A DNA stretch of 64,000 nt from Phyllobacterium brassicacearum (GCF_003010955.1 NZ_PGGO01000006.1:124001-188000); one strand, 5' to 3'. Counted from the stretch's first letter, positions 17,462-27,968 are shown. Notes: generated by a model from the letters alone, not told the origin. Made by a program: numbers and translations.

Positions 17462-19396
17462 ATGAATCCTAACTACAGGAACTTCGCACTGTGGGCGATT
17501 ATCGCCTTGCTTCTGATTGCGTTGTTCAATCTTTTCCAAAGCCCCACCTCGCGTTCGGCATCGAGCGATGTTCCCTATTCCCAGTTCATCAGCGACGTGA
17601 ATAGCGGCCGAGTCAAATCGGTGACGATTTCCGGCAACCGCATTACGGGCACTTACTCCGACAACGGTTCGAACTTCCAGACCTATTCTCCCGGAGATGC
17701 TGGTCTGGTTGGCCGCCTCGAAAGCAAGAATGTGCAGATCGCTGCCCGGCCGGAGACAGATGGCTCGACATCGCTCGTTGGCATGTTGATTTCGTGGCTG
17801 CCGATGATCCTGATTCTGGGTGTATGGATTTTCTTCATGCGCCAGATGCAGGGCGGCTCGCGCGGCGCCATGGGGTTTGGCAAGTCCAAGGCCAAGCTTT
17901 TGACCGAGGCCCATGGCCGGGTGACGTTCCAGGACGTGGCTGGCGTCGACGAAGCCAAGGAAGATCTTGAAGAGATCGTTGAGTTCCTGCGCGATGCGCA
18001 GAAATTCCAGCGGCTGGGTGGGCGTATCCCGCGCGGTGTGCTGCTTGTTGGCCCTCCCGGTACCGGTAAAACCTTGCTGGCGCGTGCTATTGCGGGCGAG
18101 GCCAATGTGCCTTTCTTCACCATTTCGGGCTCCGATTTCGTCGAAATGTTTGTCGGTGTCGGTGCATCCCGCGTCCGCGACATGTTCGAACAGGCCAAGA
18201 AAAACGCGCCCTGCATCATCTTTATCGACGAAATCGATGCGGTTGGCCGTCACCGCGGTGCAGGCCTCGGTGGTGGTAACGATGAACGCGAGCAGACATT
18301 GAACCAGTTGCTGGTCGAGATGGACGGCTTCGAAGCCAATGAGGGGGTTATCCTCATTGCAGCGACCAACCGTCCAGACGTGCTCGATCCCGCGCTGCTG
18401 CGTCCCGGCCGCTTCGACCGCCAGGTTGTTGTACCAAATCCGGACGTTATCGGCCGCGAGAAGATCCTCAAGGTTCATGCACGCAATGTGCCGCTCGCAC
18501 CGAACGTCGATTTGAAAGTCCTCGCACGCGGTACGCCTGGCTTCTCCGGCGCCGATCTGATGAACCTCGTCAACGAGGCCGCGTTAATGGCTGCACGCCG
18601 TAACAAACGGCTTGTGACGATGCTTGAGTTCGAAGATGCCAAGGACAAGATCATGATGGGTGCCGAGCGCCGCTCGACAGCCATGACCCAGGCAGAAAAG
18701 GAACTGACTGCCTATCACGAGGCTGGCCACGCGATCGTAGCACTGAACGTCGAAGTTGCTGATCCGCTGCACAAAGCGACGATCATTCCACGTGGCCGTG
18801 CACTGGGCATGGTCATGCAGTTGCCTGAAGCAGATCGTTATTCGATGAGCTATAAATGGATGATCTCACGCCTCGCCATCATGATGGGCGGCCGTATTGC
18901 CGAAGAACTGAAATTCGGCAAGGAGAACATCACGTCAGGCGCCTCATCTGATATCGAGCAGGCAACCAAGCTTGCCCGAGCCATGGTGACCCGTTGGGGC
19001 TTCTCCGACAAGCTTGGCCAGGTGGCTTATGGAGAGAACCAGGAAGAGGTATTTTTGGGTCACTCCGTAGCGCGTACCCAGAACGTTTCCGAAGAGACAG
19101 CGCAGCTGATCGATGCCGAGGTGCGCAAGCTGATCGATGATGCCTATAACCATGCTCGCACCATTCTGACCAAGAAGAAGAAGGAATGGATTGCCATAGC
19201 CGAAGGTCTCCTCGAGTACGAGACACTGACGGGCGAGGAAATCAAGGCGTTGATGGCCGGTGGTAAGCCTGCCCGTGACCTTGGTGATGATACGCCGCCA
19301 TCGCGTGGCTCGGCAGTTCCGAAAGCTGGTTCGGCCAAAAAGCCACGCAAGGGTGATGAACCGGACAAGGGCCTTGAGCCGCAGCCGCAATCATAA
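17462..19396 (+). CDS. ftsH: ATP-dependent zinc metalloprotease FtsH
   Basis: Membrane-anchored hexameric AAA+ protease of 644 residues that degrades membrane proteins and short-lived regulators such as sigma-32. Membrane segments lie at about 7-24 and 104-125, flanking a periplasmic loop. Walker A is GPPGTGKT (197-204), Walker B is [11 protein letters not shown], and the second region of homology is [20 protein letters not shown]. The zinc site is HEAGH (419-423). A Pro/Lys-rich tail closes the protein. ATG 17462 ([11 protein letters not shown]) matches the family start. Confidence 0.97.
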   Translation: MNPNYRNFALWAIIALLLIALFNLFQSPTSRSASSDVPYSQFISDVNSGRVKSVTISGNRITGTYSDNGSNFQTYSPGDAGLVGRLESKNVQIAARPETDGSTSLVGMLISWLPMILILGVWIFFMRQMQGGSRGAMGFGKSKAKLLTEAHGRVTFQDVAGVDEAKEDLEEIVEFLRDAQKFQRLGGRIPRGVLLVGPPGTGKTLLARAIAGEANVPFFTISGSDFVEMFVGVGASRVRDMFEQAKKNAPCIIFIDEIDAVGRHRGAGLGGGNDEREQTLNQLLVEMDGFEANEGVILIAATNRPDVLDPALLRPGRFDRQVVVPNPDVIGREKILKVHARNVPLAPNVDLKVLARGTPGFSGADLMNLVNEAALMAARRNKRLVTMLEFEDAKDKIMMGAERRSTAMTQAEKELTAYHEAGHAIVALNVEVADPLHKATIIPRGRALGMVMQLPEADRYSMSYKWMISRLAIMMGGRIAEELKFGKENITSGASSDIEQATKLARAMVTRWGFSDKLGQVAYGENQEEVFLGHSVARTQNVSEETAQLIDAEVRKLIDDAYNHARTILTKKKKEWIAIAEGLLEYETLTGEEIKALMAGGKPARDLGDDTPPSRGSAVPKAGSAKKPRKGDEPDKGLEPQPQS

Positions 19397-19410
19397 TTGT
19401 GGTATGATAC

Positions 19411-19442
19411 AAAAAACGGCCGGTGCGAACCGGCCGTTTTTG
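19411..19442 (+). terminator. rho-independent terminator after ftsH
   Basis: AAAACGGCCGG paired with CCGGCCGTTTT around TGCGAA, followed by T, 15 bases after the ftsH stop. Confidence 0.88.
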
Positions 19443-19612
19443 TACGAATTGTTCACGCATGGCAAGTAAGTATAATCGCTATCGTGATTACACAATTTGT
19501 GGGATGTGAAATTGGAGCGCTTTTGCGCTAAGCAATGATTATCACCGGGCACAACGAGGCTGCATTCCGGTTCCGCCGGAAGTCAAGCAGCCAATAGAAT
19601 TGGACGACTAAT

Positions 19613-20956
19613 ATGGCTCGCAAGTATTTTGGCACTGATGGCATCCGCGGACAGGCAAACGCATATCCGATGACACCGGATATCGCGATGAAGGTTGGCA
19701 TGGCCGTTGGGCTCGCATTCAAACGAGGCGAACACCGCAATCGTGTTGTGATCGGCAAAGACACTCGGCTTTCGGGCTATATGATTGAGAATGCCCTTGT
19801 CGCCGGATTTACCTCGACTGGAATGGACGTGTTTCTCCTCGGGCCGATCCCAACGCCGGCGGTGGCCATGCTTTGCCGTTCGTTACGCGCTGATATAGGC
19901 GTGATGATTTCAGCATCCCATAATCCGTTCCACGACAATGGGATAAAGCTGTTCGGGCCGGACGGATTCAAGCTGTCCGATGATATCGAACTGGAAATCG
20001 AACGGTTGATGGACGAGGACCTGGCTGACCGTTTATCGAGTTTCGACGCGCTCGGTCGAGCCAAACGTGTTGACGGCGACATTTACCGCTATATCGAATT
20101 CGCTAAAAGAACGATGCCCAAGAACATATCGCTGGCCGGGCTCCGGATCGTTGTCGATTGCGCGAATGGCGCGGCTTACAAAGTGGCGCCGGCTGCTTTG
20201 TGGGAACTTGGTGCAGAGGTCGTCACGATCAACAATGAACCCAATGGTACGAATATCAACGAAGATTGCGGCTCTACCCATCCGCTCGGATTGATCAAGA
20301 AGGTGCACGAAGTGCGGGCCGATATAGGCATAGCGCTGGATGGCGACGCCGACCGGGTGCTGATCGTCGACGAAAACGGCGCCATTATCGATGGCGACCA
20401 GCTTATGGCTGTCATTGCGCAATCCTGGCAGGAATCCGATCGTCTCGCTGGAGGCGGCGTTGTTGCGACAATCATGTCCAATCTTGGGTTTGAGCGCTTC
20501 CTCGGTGATCGTGGCCTCACCTTGGCGCGCACGCAGGTTGGCGACCGCTATGTCGTCGAACATATGCGTGCCAACGGATACAATATTGGCGGAGAGCAGT
20601 CTGGCCATATTGTGCTGTCGGATTATTCAACGACTGGCGATGGGCTGATTTCTGCTCTGCAGATTCTAGCGGTGGTTCAGGAGCTGGGAAAACCGGTCAG
20701 CGAGGTTTGCCGCAAATTCGAGCCGGTCCCACAGCTCCTGAAGAACGTCCGCACAACGGGTGGCAAGCCGCTGGAGAACAAGAAAGTGAAGAGCGCGATT
20801 GATGAAGCACGCGATCGTTTGGGCAATGCCGGCCGGCTGGTTATCCGCCCCTCCGGCACAGAGCCGCTGATCCGCGTTATGGCGGAAGGCGACGACCGCA
20901 AATTGGTCGAATCTGTTGTCAACGACATCATTTCGGTCATTTCATCGGCCGCCTAG
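19613..20956 (+). CDS. glmM: phosphoglucosamine mutase GlmM
   Basis: Cytoplasmic enzyme of 447 residues converting glucosamine-6-phosphate to glucosamine-1-phosphate for UDP-GlcNAc, peptidoglycan and lipopolysaccharide. The phosphoserine loop [17 protein letters not shown] (about 100-116), the Mg-binding [11 protein letters not shown] (about 242-252), the sugar loop GGEQSGHI (about 326) and the phosphate-binding [15 protein letters not shown] near the C-terminus are all intact. It has a terminator on each side and is probably monocistronic. Confidence 0.97.
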   Translation: MARKYFGTDGIRGQANAYPMTPDIAMKVGMAVGLAFKRGEHRNRVVIGKDTRLSGYMIENALVAGFTSTGMDVFLLGPIPTPAVAMLCRSLRADIGVMISASHNPFHDNGIKLFGPDGFKLSDDIELEIERLMDEDLADRLSSFDALGRAKRVDGDIYRYIEFAKRTMPKNISLAGLRIVVDCANGAAYKVAPAALWELGAEVVTINNEPNGTNINEDCGSTHPLGLIKKVHEVRADIGIALDGDADRVLIVDENGAIIDGDQLMAVIAQSWQESDRLAGGGVVATIMSNLGFERFLGDRGLTLARTQVGDRYVVEHMRANGYNIGGEQSGHIVLSDYSTTGDGLISALQILAVVQELGKPVSEVCRKFEPVPQLLKNVRTTGGKPLENKKVKSAIDEARDRLGNAGRLVIRPSGTEPLIRVMAEGDDRKLVESVVNDIISVISSAA

Positions 20957-20991
20957 AGCACCAACACACTTTCACCTTATGCTGAAAATGC

Positions 20992-21019
20992 AAAAGGGCC
21001 TGGGCAGCGGGCCCTTTTT
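20992..21019 (+). terminator. rho-independent terminator after glmM
   Basis: AAAAGGGCC(T) paired with GGGCCCTTTTT around GGGCAGC, 35 bases after the glmM stop. Confidence 0.85.
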
Positions 21020-21087
21020 GCTTTTGATGCCGTGGCTGTTACTGTTTTCTATTGGTTAACGTTAATAGATATGGTGAAGAAACACAG

Positions 21088-21102
21088 TTAATCGGGATTT
21101 AA
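21088..21102. promoter_or_regulatory. candidate CtrA box upstream of the Omp25/31-like gene
   Basis: TTAA, seven bases (TCGGGAT), then TTAA, 80 bases before the start codon of the outer-membrane protein gene. A further TTAACGTTAA lies at about 21057-21066. In Brucella, CtrA is known to act on major outer-membrane protein genes such as omp25, which fits this placement. Confidence 0.6.
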
Positions 21103-21181
21103 CTTTTACCCCTCATATTGGCTTACAACCTTTAGTAGCAATTGCTGCGCTTCCACTTTGGGCCTTGTGAGGGAAACGGAA

Positions 21182-21958
21182 ATGAGCACTTTTAACAACT
21201 ATGCTGCACTGAGCGCAGCGCTCCTGTGCCTGGGTGCCGCCCCGGCCTATTCGGCAGATATGCCTGAAGCCCCCATTGTCGAGGTTCAGCCCTTCGGAGG
21301 CTGGTATCTGCGCGGCGACATTGGCATGAGCAATCAGCGTTTCGATGAACTGGATTACGTTGGTTTCGATGATCCGGTTGTTCACGGCTGGCACAATGAT
21401 GGCGAGTTTGACGCCGGCATTACCGGTCAGGTCGGTATCGGCTATCAGTTCAATGACTGGTTCCGTGCAGATGTGACGGCGCAATATCGCGGCAAGACCG
21501 AGTTCAGCGCGCTCGATTTCTATGATACCGATGGCATCCCTGGGACTGGCGACGAAGCAACGAACAGTTATCACGCCAAGAAGTCCGAATGGCTACTCCT
21601 GGCTAATGCTTACACCGATCTGGGAACGTATGGCGGCATAACCCCGTATGTCGGTGCCGGTATCGGTGCATCGCGCAACACAATTTCCGGTTTCACTGAC
21701 GACAACATCATAACCGGCGGTGGCGGGTTTGCAGGCAGTGAATCACAATGGGAATTTGCCTGGGCGTTGCACGCGGGCGTTGGCATCAAGGCCACCGATC
21801 GCATGACCATTGACCTCGGCTACAGCTATGTCGATCTTGGGGATGGCAAAACTGCCACGGCATACAACTATGATGGCGTCGGCACACGCAATGCACCGTT
21901 CGAGTTCAAAGACATTGCGTCGCATGACTTTAAGGTCGGTGTACGTTACGCTTTCTGA
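21182..21958 (+). CDS. Omp25/Omp31-like outer-membrane beta-barrel protein
   Basis: Outer-membrane protein of 258 residues. The signal peptide ends after PAYSA (about residue 24), followed by an eight-stranded barrel pattern: WYLRGDIGMSNQRF, GQVGIGYQFNDWFRADVTAQ, TPYVGAGIGASRNT, MTIDLGYSYVDLGDG. The C-terminus ends in the classical terminal-Phe strand (HDFKVGVRYAF), a BAM signal. It resembles the small porin family common in Rhizobiales. ATG 21182 is preferred over an upstream TTG at 21158 because the signal peptide begins there. A terminator follows. Confidence 0.88.
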   Translation: MSTFNNYAALSAALLCLGAAPAYSADMPEAPIVEVQPFGGWYLRGDIGMSNQRFDELDYVGFDDPVVHGWHNDGEFDAGITGQVGIGYQFNDWFRADVTAQYRGKTEFSALDFYDTDGIPGTGDEATNSYHAKKSEWLLLANAYTDLGTYGGITPYVGAGIGASRNTISGFTDDNIITGGGGFAGSESQWEFAWALHAGVGIKATDRMTIDLGYSYVDLGDGKTATAYNYDGVGTRNAPFEFKDIASHDFKVGVRYAF

Positions 21959-21980
21959 TTGATTGCGCACGTGAATTTCG

Positions 21981-22007
21981 AACGGCAGGAGCTACCTCCT
22001 GCCGTTT
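21981..22007 (+). terminator. rho-independent terminator after the outer-membrane protein gene
   Basis: AACGGCAGGAG paired with CTCCTGCCGTT, with a very short TAC-type loop, followed by TTCGTTT. Confidence 0.8.
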
Positions 22008-22099
22008 TCGTTTGGATGTGCGGTTACCTTCATCGGACGCTCTCGTCGACTTTCCGTGTCGCACTCAAACAAATTTCTTGACTGCCAACGACATTTCTC

Positions 22100-22165
22100 C
22101 TAGTTCCCGGAGTGGGCCACCTCTCCCCAACGAGAGGCGTGCTATCTGTAAGGATAGGAGAAAAC
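22100..22165 (+). promoter_or_regulatory. candidate structured leader of serC (alphaproteobacterial serC motif)
   Basis: Two consecutive hairpins end right at the serC start. CCTCTC (22120-22125) pairs with GAGAGG (22132-22137). CTATC (22142-22146) pairs with GATAG (22153-22157), which overlaps the start of the Shine-Dalgarno AGGAG (22156-22160). A conserved serC leader RNA has been described upstream of serC-serA in alphaproteobacteria, and position and shape agree. Identity to that family was not tested. Confidence 0.45.
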
Positions 22166-23341
22166 ATGACGACGCTATCGAAGCCGGCGCAGCGCCCGGC
22201 TAACCCTAATTTTTCATCAGGTCCCTGTGCTAAACGTCCCGGATGGTCGCTCGACGCGCTTTCCGATGCGCCTCTTGGCCGCTCGCATCGCGCCAAGGTT
22301 GGCAAGACGAAGCTGAAGCAGGCGATTGATCTTACCCGTGAAATTCTGCAAGTTCCGGCCGAATACCGCATCGGTATTGTTCCCGCCTCGGACACTGGCG
22401 CTGTTGAGATGGCCCTCTGGTCGCTTCTTGGTGAGCGTGGCGTCGACATGGTTGCGTGGGAAAGCTTCGGTGCCGGCTGGGTGACGGATGTCGTTAAACA
22501 GCTCAAGCTCCCGGATGCCCGCATTATCGAAGCGGGTTATGGCGAACTGCCGGACCTGTCCCAAATCGATTTCGACCGCGATGTCGTCTTCACCTGGAAC
22601 GGCACGACCTCGGGCGTGCGCGTTCCCAATGGCGACTTCATCCCTGCTGACCGCAAGGGGCTGACGATCTGTGATGCAACCTCTGCCGCATTTGCCCAGC
22701 GATTGGATTTCGACAAGCTCGACGTGGTCACCTTCTCCTGGCAGAAAGTCCTAGGCGGAGAAGGTGCCCACGGCATGCTGATCCTCAGTCCGCGTGCGGT
22801 GGAGCGCCTTCTTTCCTACAAGCCCGCATGGCCCCTGCCGAAGATTTTCCGCCTCACTTCTGGCGGCAAACTGATCGAGGGTATTTTTGCCGGCGAGACA
22901 ATCAACACTCCATCAATGCTCTGCGTCGAGGATTATCTCGACGCCCTGAATTGGGGAAAGTCGATCGGGGGTCTTGATGGTTTGGTTGCGCGTGCAGACA
23001 GGAACTTTGCTGTCCTCGATGCATTCGTAGAGCGTACACCCTGGGTCGCCAATCTTGCGAAGGTGCCGGCAACACGGTCCAATACGTCCGTGTGTTTCAC
23101 CATCGTGGATCCTGAGATCACGGCTCTCGATGCCGATGCCCAAGCCAATTTCGCCAAGAATATTGTGGCTGTGCTCGAAAAGGAGGGCGTCGCCTATGAT
23201 ATCGGCGCTTACCGCGATGCTCCTTCAGGGCTGCGCATCTGGGCGGGTGCAACCGTCGAATCGGCTGATCTCGAAGTTCTCACGCTATGGCTTGATTGGG
23301 CTTTCCAGTTGCAGAAGGCTGCTCTGAAGCAGGCAGCCTGA
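22166..23341 (+). CDS. serC: phosphoserine aminotransferase SerC
   Basis: PLP enzyme of 391 residues that transaminates 3-phosphohydroxypyruvate to phosphoserine, the second step of serine biosynthesis (and the matching step of pyridoxal-phosphate synthesis). It belongs to the long alphaproteobacterial SerC type. It starts with [17 protein letters not shown]; the PLP Lys is in [17 protein letters not shown] (about 194-210). ATG 22166 has AGGATAGGAG upstream, whereas the open frame from 22112 would swallow the leader hairpins. SerA follows 75 bases later, in one operon. Confidence 0.95.
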   Translation: MTTLSKPAQRPANPNFSSGPCAKRPGWSLDALSDAPLGRSHRAKVGKTKLKQAIDLTREILQVPAEYRIGIVPASDTGAVEMALWSLLGERGVDMVAWESFGAGWVTDVVKQLKLPDARIIEAGYGELPDLSQIDFDRDVVFTWNGTTSGVRVPNGDFIPADRKGLTICDATSAAFAQRLDFDKLDVVTFSWQKVLGGEGAHGMLILSPRAVERLLSYKPAWPLPKIFRLTSGGKLIEGIFAGETINTPSMLCVEDYLDALNWGKSIGGLDGLVARADRNFAVLDAFVERTPWVANLAKVPATRSNTSVCFTIVDPEITALDADAQANFAKNIVAVLEKEGVAYDIGAYRDAPSGLRIWAGATVESADLEVLTLWLDWAFQLQKAALKQAA

Positions 23342-23354
23342 TCATTAGGCAAAT

Positions 23355-23378
23355 GTGGCCGCAACACATTGCGGCCAC
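23355..23378 (+). other. perfect 10-bp hairpin between serC and serA
   Basis: GTGGCCGCAA (23355-23364) and TTGCGGCCAC (23369-23378) form a perfect stem with a CACA loop, 13 bases after the serC stop. No T tract follows (CCCTCAATCAAATC), so it is not a standard terminator. It may protect the serC message or tune serA expression. Confidence 0.7.
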
Positions 23379-23416
23379 CCTCAATCAAATCATTCCTTTC
23401 ATCGATGGAGGCCATA

Positions 23417-25012
23417 ATGGCACCGCGCGTACTCGTATCCGATAAACTTTCGCCAACTGCCGTGCAGATCTTCAAGGATCGCGGCGTGGACGTCGACTAC
23501 TTGCCGGATCTCGGCAAGGACAAGGAAAAATTGCTCGAAGTGATCGGGCAATATGATGGCCTTGCCATCCGTTCAGCGACCAAGGTCACAGAAAAGCTGA
23601 TCGCCGCCGCAAAAAACCTCAAGGTGATTGGCCGCGCCGGCATTGGCGTGGACAATGTTGATATTCCCGCAGCTTCGCGCCGTGGAATTATCGTTATGAA
23701 CACGCCCTTCGGCAATTCGATCACCACAGCCGAACACGCCGTTGCCCTGATGTTTGCCGTTGCCCGTGAATTGCCGGAGGCCGATTCTTCCACCCGCGCC
23801 GGCAAGTGGGAAAAGAACCGTTTCATGGGTGTCGAGATCACGGGCAAGACGCTCGGAGTCATCGGCTGCGGCAATATCGGTTCCATCGTGGCCACACGCG
23901 GAATTGGACTGAAAATGCACGTGGTTGCTTTCGATCCGTTCCTCTCGGAAGGACGAGCAGAAGAGCTGGGCGTGGAAAAGGTCGAGCTCGACGAGCTCTT
24001 GACGCGAGCCGATTTCATCAGCTTGCACACACCGATGACAGACAAGACCCGTGGAATCATCAACGCAGATGCCATTGCCAAAATGAAGGATGGCGTTCGC
24101 ATCATCAATTGCGCGCGTGGTGGTTTGATCGTCGAAAAGGATCTGATAGCGGGGCTGAAATCCGGCAAGGTTGCGGGTGCCGGTATTGACGTCTTTGAAG
24201 TTGAGCCCGCAACTGAGAATGAGCTCTTCCATCTTCCCAACGTCGTCTGCACGCCGCATCTCGGTGCTTCCACAAGTGAAGCACAGGAAAACGTTGCCCT
24301 GCAGGTCGCGGAGCAAATGTCCGACTACCTGATCAAGGGCGCGGTTTCGAACGCGATCAACATGCCGTCCATCACGGCGGAGGAAGCGCCGCGGCTCAAG
24401 CCCTTCGTGAAACTTGCCGAAGTCCTTGGTGCTTTCGTTGGTCAGGTCACGGAAGATCCGATTCAGGAAGTTGAGATCCTCTTCGACGGATCGACTGCGT
24501 CCATGAATACACGTGCACTGGCGAGCGCAGCTTTGGCGGGTCTCATCCGTCCGCAGGTTGCTGATGTGAACATGGTCTCCGCACCGATCATGGTGAAGGA
24601 ACGGGGCATTATTCTCTCCGAGGTCAGACGCGACAAATCCGGTGTGTTTGATGGCTACATCAAGCTCACAGTCAAGACGGATTCACTGACACGCTCGATT
24701 GCCGGCACCTGTTTCTCCGATGGCAAGCCGCGATTCATCCAGATCAAGGGTATCAATCTCGATGCCGAGGTTGGTCAGCACATGCTCTACACGACCAACA
24801 ATGACACGCCCGGTATGATCGGCCTGCTGGGTACGATTTGCGGGAAAAACAACGTCAATATCGCCAATTTCTCGCTTGGTCGTGATCATCCCGGCGGCAA
24901 CGCTATTGCCATGCTCTATCTTGACGAGCGCATTCCAGAACATGTTCTGGAAGAATTGCGGGTTAACAAGGCAATCGTGTCAGCCAAGCCGCTGGAATTT
25001 GACATCGCTTGA
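23417..25012 (+). CDS. serA: D-3-phosphoglycerate dehydrogenase SerA (long, ACT-containing form)
   Basis: Enzyme of 531 residues that oxidises 3-phosphoglycerate with NAD, the first step of serine biosynthesis. The nucleotide-binding motif is LGVIGCGNIGSIVATRG (about 143-159), the catalytic Arg lies in NCARGGLIVEKDL, and the Glu/His pair in FEVEPATENELF and TPHLGASTSEAQ. An intervening domain (about 320-455) and a C-terminal ACT domain (about 458-531, DTPGMIGLLGTICGKNNVNI) make this the type often inhibited by serine. Start ATG 23417 has GGAGG upstream. Confidence 0.96.
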   Translation: MAPRVLVSDKLSPTAVQIFKDRGVDVDYLPDLGKDKEKLLEVIGQYDGLAIRSATKVTEKLIAAAKNLKVIGRAGIGVDNVDIPAASRRGIIVMNTPFGNSITTAEHAVALMFAVARELPEADSSTRAGKWEKNRFMGVEITGKTLGVIGCGNIGSIVATRGIGLKMHVVAFDPFLSEGRAEELGVEKVELDELLTRADFISLHTPMTDKTRGIINADAIAKMKDGVRIINCARGGLIVEKDLIAGLKSGKVAGAGIDVFEVEPATENELFHLPNVVCTPHLGASTSEAQENVALQVAEQMSDYLIKGAVSNAINMPSITAEEAPRLKPFVKLAEVLGAFVGQVTEDPIQEVEILFDGSTASMNTRALASAALAGLIRPQVADVNMVSAPIMVKERGIILSEVRRDKSGVFDGYIKLTVKTDSLTRSIAGTCFSDGKPRFIQIKGINLDAEVGQHMLYTTNNDTPGMIGLLGTICGKNNVNIANFSLGRDHPGGNAIAMLYLDERIPEHVLEELRVNKAIVSAKPLEFDIA

Positions 25013-25030
25013 TAGTACGGATGTCGCATA

Positions 25031-25540
25031 ATGGCATCCGATGGAAATACGTTGATTTGGCGGTTGATGGAGGCGGGCGATCTCGCTTCTGTCAGCGCTG
25101 TAGCCGCGGTGGCCCATCCCGATTTTCCGGAAGAGGATGCCGTATTCGTCAATCGGCTCGCGCTTTATGGACAAGGTGCTCATGTCCTTGAGAACGGGAC
25201 ATCAATCGTCGGATATGCGATCACGCATCCCTGGAAGAGCTTTGATGTTCCTGCCCTGAACACAGTGCTGCCAGCCCTGCTGGGATACGATACCTACTAC
25301 ATTCACGACATTGCATTGCTCGATGCGGCCCGTGGCAGTGGGGCGGCGGGCAGGATCGTCGCTATTCTAGCCACCCATGCGGCCGCCGCCGGCTTTCAGA
25401 CTATGTCGCTCGTGGCGGTCAACGGGTCATCGGGCTTTTGGCAGAAGCACGGATTTGACATCGTTAACCGGCAGGTTCTTCAGCAAAAACTGAGGACTTA
25501 CTCGGACGATGCCTGCTTTATGCTGCGCCAGCTTCGCTAG
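25031..25540 (+). CDS. GNAT family N-acetyltransferase
   Basis: Protein of 169 residues with the acetyl-CoA binding signature of GNAT enzymes: YYIHDIALLDAARGSGAAGR (about 93-112), then an aromatic/hydrophobic strand MSLVAVNGSSGFWQKHGFDIV (about 129-149). Substrate unknown. It begins 18 bases after serA and may be co-transcribed with it. Its end overlaps the convergent EamA gene by 23 bases. Confidence 0.85.
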   Translation: MASDGNTLIWRLMEAGDLASVSAVAAVAHPDFPEEDAVFVNRLALYGQGAHVLENGTSIVGYAITHPWKSFDVPALNTVLPALLGYDTYYIHDIALLDAARGSGAAGRIVAILATHAAAAGFQTMSLVAVNGSSGFWQKHGFDIVNRQVLQQKLRTYSDDACFMLRQLR

Positions 25541-26429
25541 TCGCGGCGTGCTTGCGACCGCTGAGTTCTGCAATCCAAATACCGCCTAGAACGAGAACCA
25601 GCGCGATCGCGTGATAGAGGCGGAAATCTTCGCCAAGCAGGGCAACCGCCAGCAACGTACCGAATATTGGCACAGTATTAATGAACAGGCCGGCCCGGTT
25701 CGCACCGATATATTCGACACCCTTGATGAACAGCACTTGTGCTGCGAGCGACGGCAGGATGGCGGTGTAAAGCACGACAATGGTTCCGGTCAGATCCGGC
25801 GGGGTCAGTGTACCGCTTTGCCATTCCCAGATCGTGAAGGGGATGGCTGTCACAAAGGCAAAGAAAGTCATGACAGTCATCAGGCTTTGCCAGTTGATGG
25901 CGGGTCGAAAACGCAGGGCGACGGTATAGCCGCTATACAGAAGCACAGCGAGAAGCATCAATGCATCACCGTAATTGACGTCCAAGCTCGCAAGTTGTGC
26001 GAAGCTTCCATGACCGGCCGTCAATGCAACACCAATGAGGGAAAGGCCGAAACCAAGAATTTGGCCGAGCCTAACGGCTGTGCCAAAGAGCAATAGATTG
26101 GCGACGAAAATCACCATGGGCATGCCTGCCTGCTCGATCGTAACATTGATGGCTGATGTGTAGTTCAGAGCGCTGTAAAGTGCCATATTGAAGAAGGTGA
26201 AACCGAACGCGCCCAGTGCGGCGAGCAGCCAGAGATGCTCGCGCACGACGTTCCAGTCGCGGCGGATCTGCCTGAAACTGATCGCAGCAACAAGCAGAAA
26301 AGCCAGAAGCCAGCGCAATAGAGTCAGAAGCATCGGTGAGACGTGTCCAACTGCAAATTTGCCCGCGACCGCGTTTCCGCCCCAGAAAAGGGCAGTTATC
26401 AGGAGAAAAACATAAGCAGTGCGGTTCAT
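25518..26429 (-). CDS. EamA/DMT family transporter
   Basis: Inner-membrane protein of 303 residues with ten predicted helices in two EamA repeats (about 5-135 and 150-290). The typical openings are FLLITALFWGGNAVAGKFA (about 8-26) and the repeat-two motif FINTVPIFGTLLAVALLGE (about 250-268). Drug/metabolite transporters of this type usually export amino acids or other small metabolites; the substrate cannot be assigned. It ends inside the GNAT gene's 3' end (convergent 23-base overlap) and starts divergent from purA. Confidence 0.88.
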   Translation of the reverse strand: MNRTAYVFLLITALFWGGNAVAGKFAVGHVSPMLLTLLRWLLAFLLVAAISFRQIRRDWNVVREHLWLLAALGAFGFTFFNMALYSALNYTSAINVTIEQAGMPMVIFVANLLLFGTAVRLGQILGFGLSLIGVALTAGHGSFAQLASLDVNYGDALMLLAVLLYSGYTVALRFRPAINWQSLMTVMTFFAFVTAIPFTIWEWQSGTLTPPDLTGTIVVLYTAILPSLAAQVLFIKGVEYIGANRAGLFINTVPIFGTLLAVALLGEDFRLYHAIALVLVLGGIWIAELSGRKHAATSEAGAA

Positions 26430-26621
26430 GATGCAGCAGACTTTTCCAGCTGGGGAGCGATGGACTTTGCGGACGTGCGGACAATAGGTTTATTCCGTAA
26501 ATAAAGGCAAATTGGTTCGCCTATATCCGAAAGAATGGTCGCGCTTTTGTGAACCAGCCTGTATAGAAGCACCGCATTTATGGAAAAATGCGCGACGAGG
26601 TTATGGCTCGAGGAGTTTTGA

Positions 26622-27914
26622 ATGGCGAATGTTGTTGTGATTGGTTCCCAATGGGGTGACGAAGGCAAGGGAAAGATTGTCGATTGGCTCTCCGAACGGG
26701 CCGATGTCATTGTCCGCTTTCAGGGCGGTCACAACGCAGGTCATACGCTGGTCGTCGATGGCGTAACTTATAAACTGTCGCTGTTGCCGTCCGGTGTGGT
26801 ACGTCAGGGTAAGCTGTCCATCATCGGAAACGGTGTCGTTTTCGACCCGCATGCTTTCATCGCGGAAAAAAAGAAGCTCGAAGCGCAGGGCGTCGTCATT
26901 ACACCAGACACGCTGAAGATTGCCGAAAACACCACGTTGATCCTATCGATTCATGGTGAACTGGATCGCAGACGTGAAGCGTCCAATGCAGGCACCAAGA
27001 TCGGCACGACGGGGCGCGGTATCGGCCCAGCCTATGAAGACAAGGTTGGCCGCCGGGCAATCCACGTCCTTGATCTTGCCGATCCTGATACGCTACCGGC
27101 AAAAATCGAGCGACTTCTGGCGCATCACAACCCGCTTCGTCGCGGCCTCGGCATCGAGGAAGTCGATGGTGCGAAGCTGCTTGAAGAGCTCCAGGAAGCC
27201 GCGCCGCATATCTTGCCCTTTATGGATCGCGTCTGGTACGTCCTTGACCAGAAGAAGCGTGCCGGCGAACGGATTCTGTTCGAGGGTGCGCAGGGAACGC
27301 TGCTCGATATCGACCACGGCACCTATCCCTTCGTAACTTCATCGAATACCGTTGCCGGACAGGCCTCGGCAGGTTCAGGCATTGGACCAGGTTCCCTTCA
27401 CTACGTTCTCGGCATCACCAAGGCATACACAACCCGTGTTGGCGAAGGTCCGTTTCCGACAGAACAGCAGAACGAAGTCGGACAATTTCTCGGCGAACGT
27501 GGCCATGAATTCGGGACAGTAACTGGACGCAAGCGCCGTTGCGGCTGGTTCGATGCGGTGCTCGTGCGCCAGGCTGTTGCGAACAACGGCATCAGCGGTA
27601 TCGCGTTGACCAAGCTCGATGTGCTCGATGGTCTCGAGGAAATCAAGGTTTGTACAGGTTACGAACTCGATGGCGAAATTATTGATTACCTTCCAGCAGG
27701 ACAGGGGCAGCAGGCTCGCGTCAAACCCGTATACGAAACACTGGAAGGCTGGCAGGGGACGACTGCGGGCGCACGCAGCTGGAGCGAACTTCCGGCGCAG
27801 GCCGTCAAATATGTTCGCTATGTGGAAGAATTAATCGGTGCGCCGATCGCACTTTTGTCTACGAGCCCGGAACGCGATGACACAATACTTGTTACCGACC
27901 CGTTTCATGATTAG
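26622..27914 (+). CDS. purA: adenylosuccinate synthetase PurA
   Basis: Cytoplasmic GTP-dependent enzyme of 430 residues joining IMP and aspartate, the first committed step to AMP. The P-loop is QWGDEGKGK (about 9-17) with its catalytic Asp, GGHNAGHTL (about 38-46) carries the catalytic His, and [16 protein letters not shown] (about 129-144) is the signature. The GTP-binding end has TSPERDDTI. The 192-base region between it and the divergent EamA gene contains a small hairpin GCATTT-ATGG-AAAATGC just before the GAGGAG ribosome site. Confidence 0.97.
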   Translation: MANVVVIGSQWGDEGKGKIVDWLSERADVIVRFQGGHNAGHTLVVDGVTYKLSLLPSGVVRQGKLSIIGNGVVFDPHAFIAEKKKLEAQGVVITPDTLKIAENTTLILSIHGELDRRREASNAGTKIGTTGRGIGPAYEDKVGRRAIHVLDLADPDTLPAKIERLLAHHNPLRRGLGIEEVDGAKLLEELQEAAPHILPFMDRVWYVLDQKKRAGERILFEGAQGTLLDIDHGTYPFVTSSNTVAGQASAGSGIGPGSLHYVLGITKAYTTRVGEGPFPTEQQNEVGQFLGERGHEFGTVTGRKRRCGWFDAVLVRQAVANNGISGIALTKLDVLDGLEEIKVCTGYELDGEIIDYLPAGQGQQARVKPVYETLEGWQGTTAGARSWSELPAQAVKYVRYVEELIGAPIALLSTSPERDDTILVTDPFHD

Positions 27915-27968
27915 AGTCGCGAACACGTCCCGAGGTTAATCTCACAACAAAACCATAGGTTTGGGTGA

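Noticed and set aside
17441-18478. 345-residue minus-strand frame
   Set aside because: Antisense shadow of ftsH.
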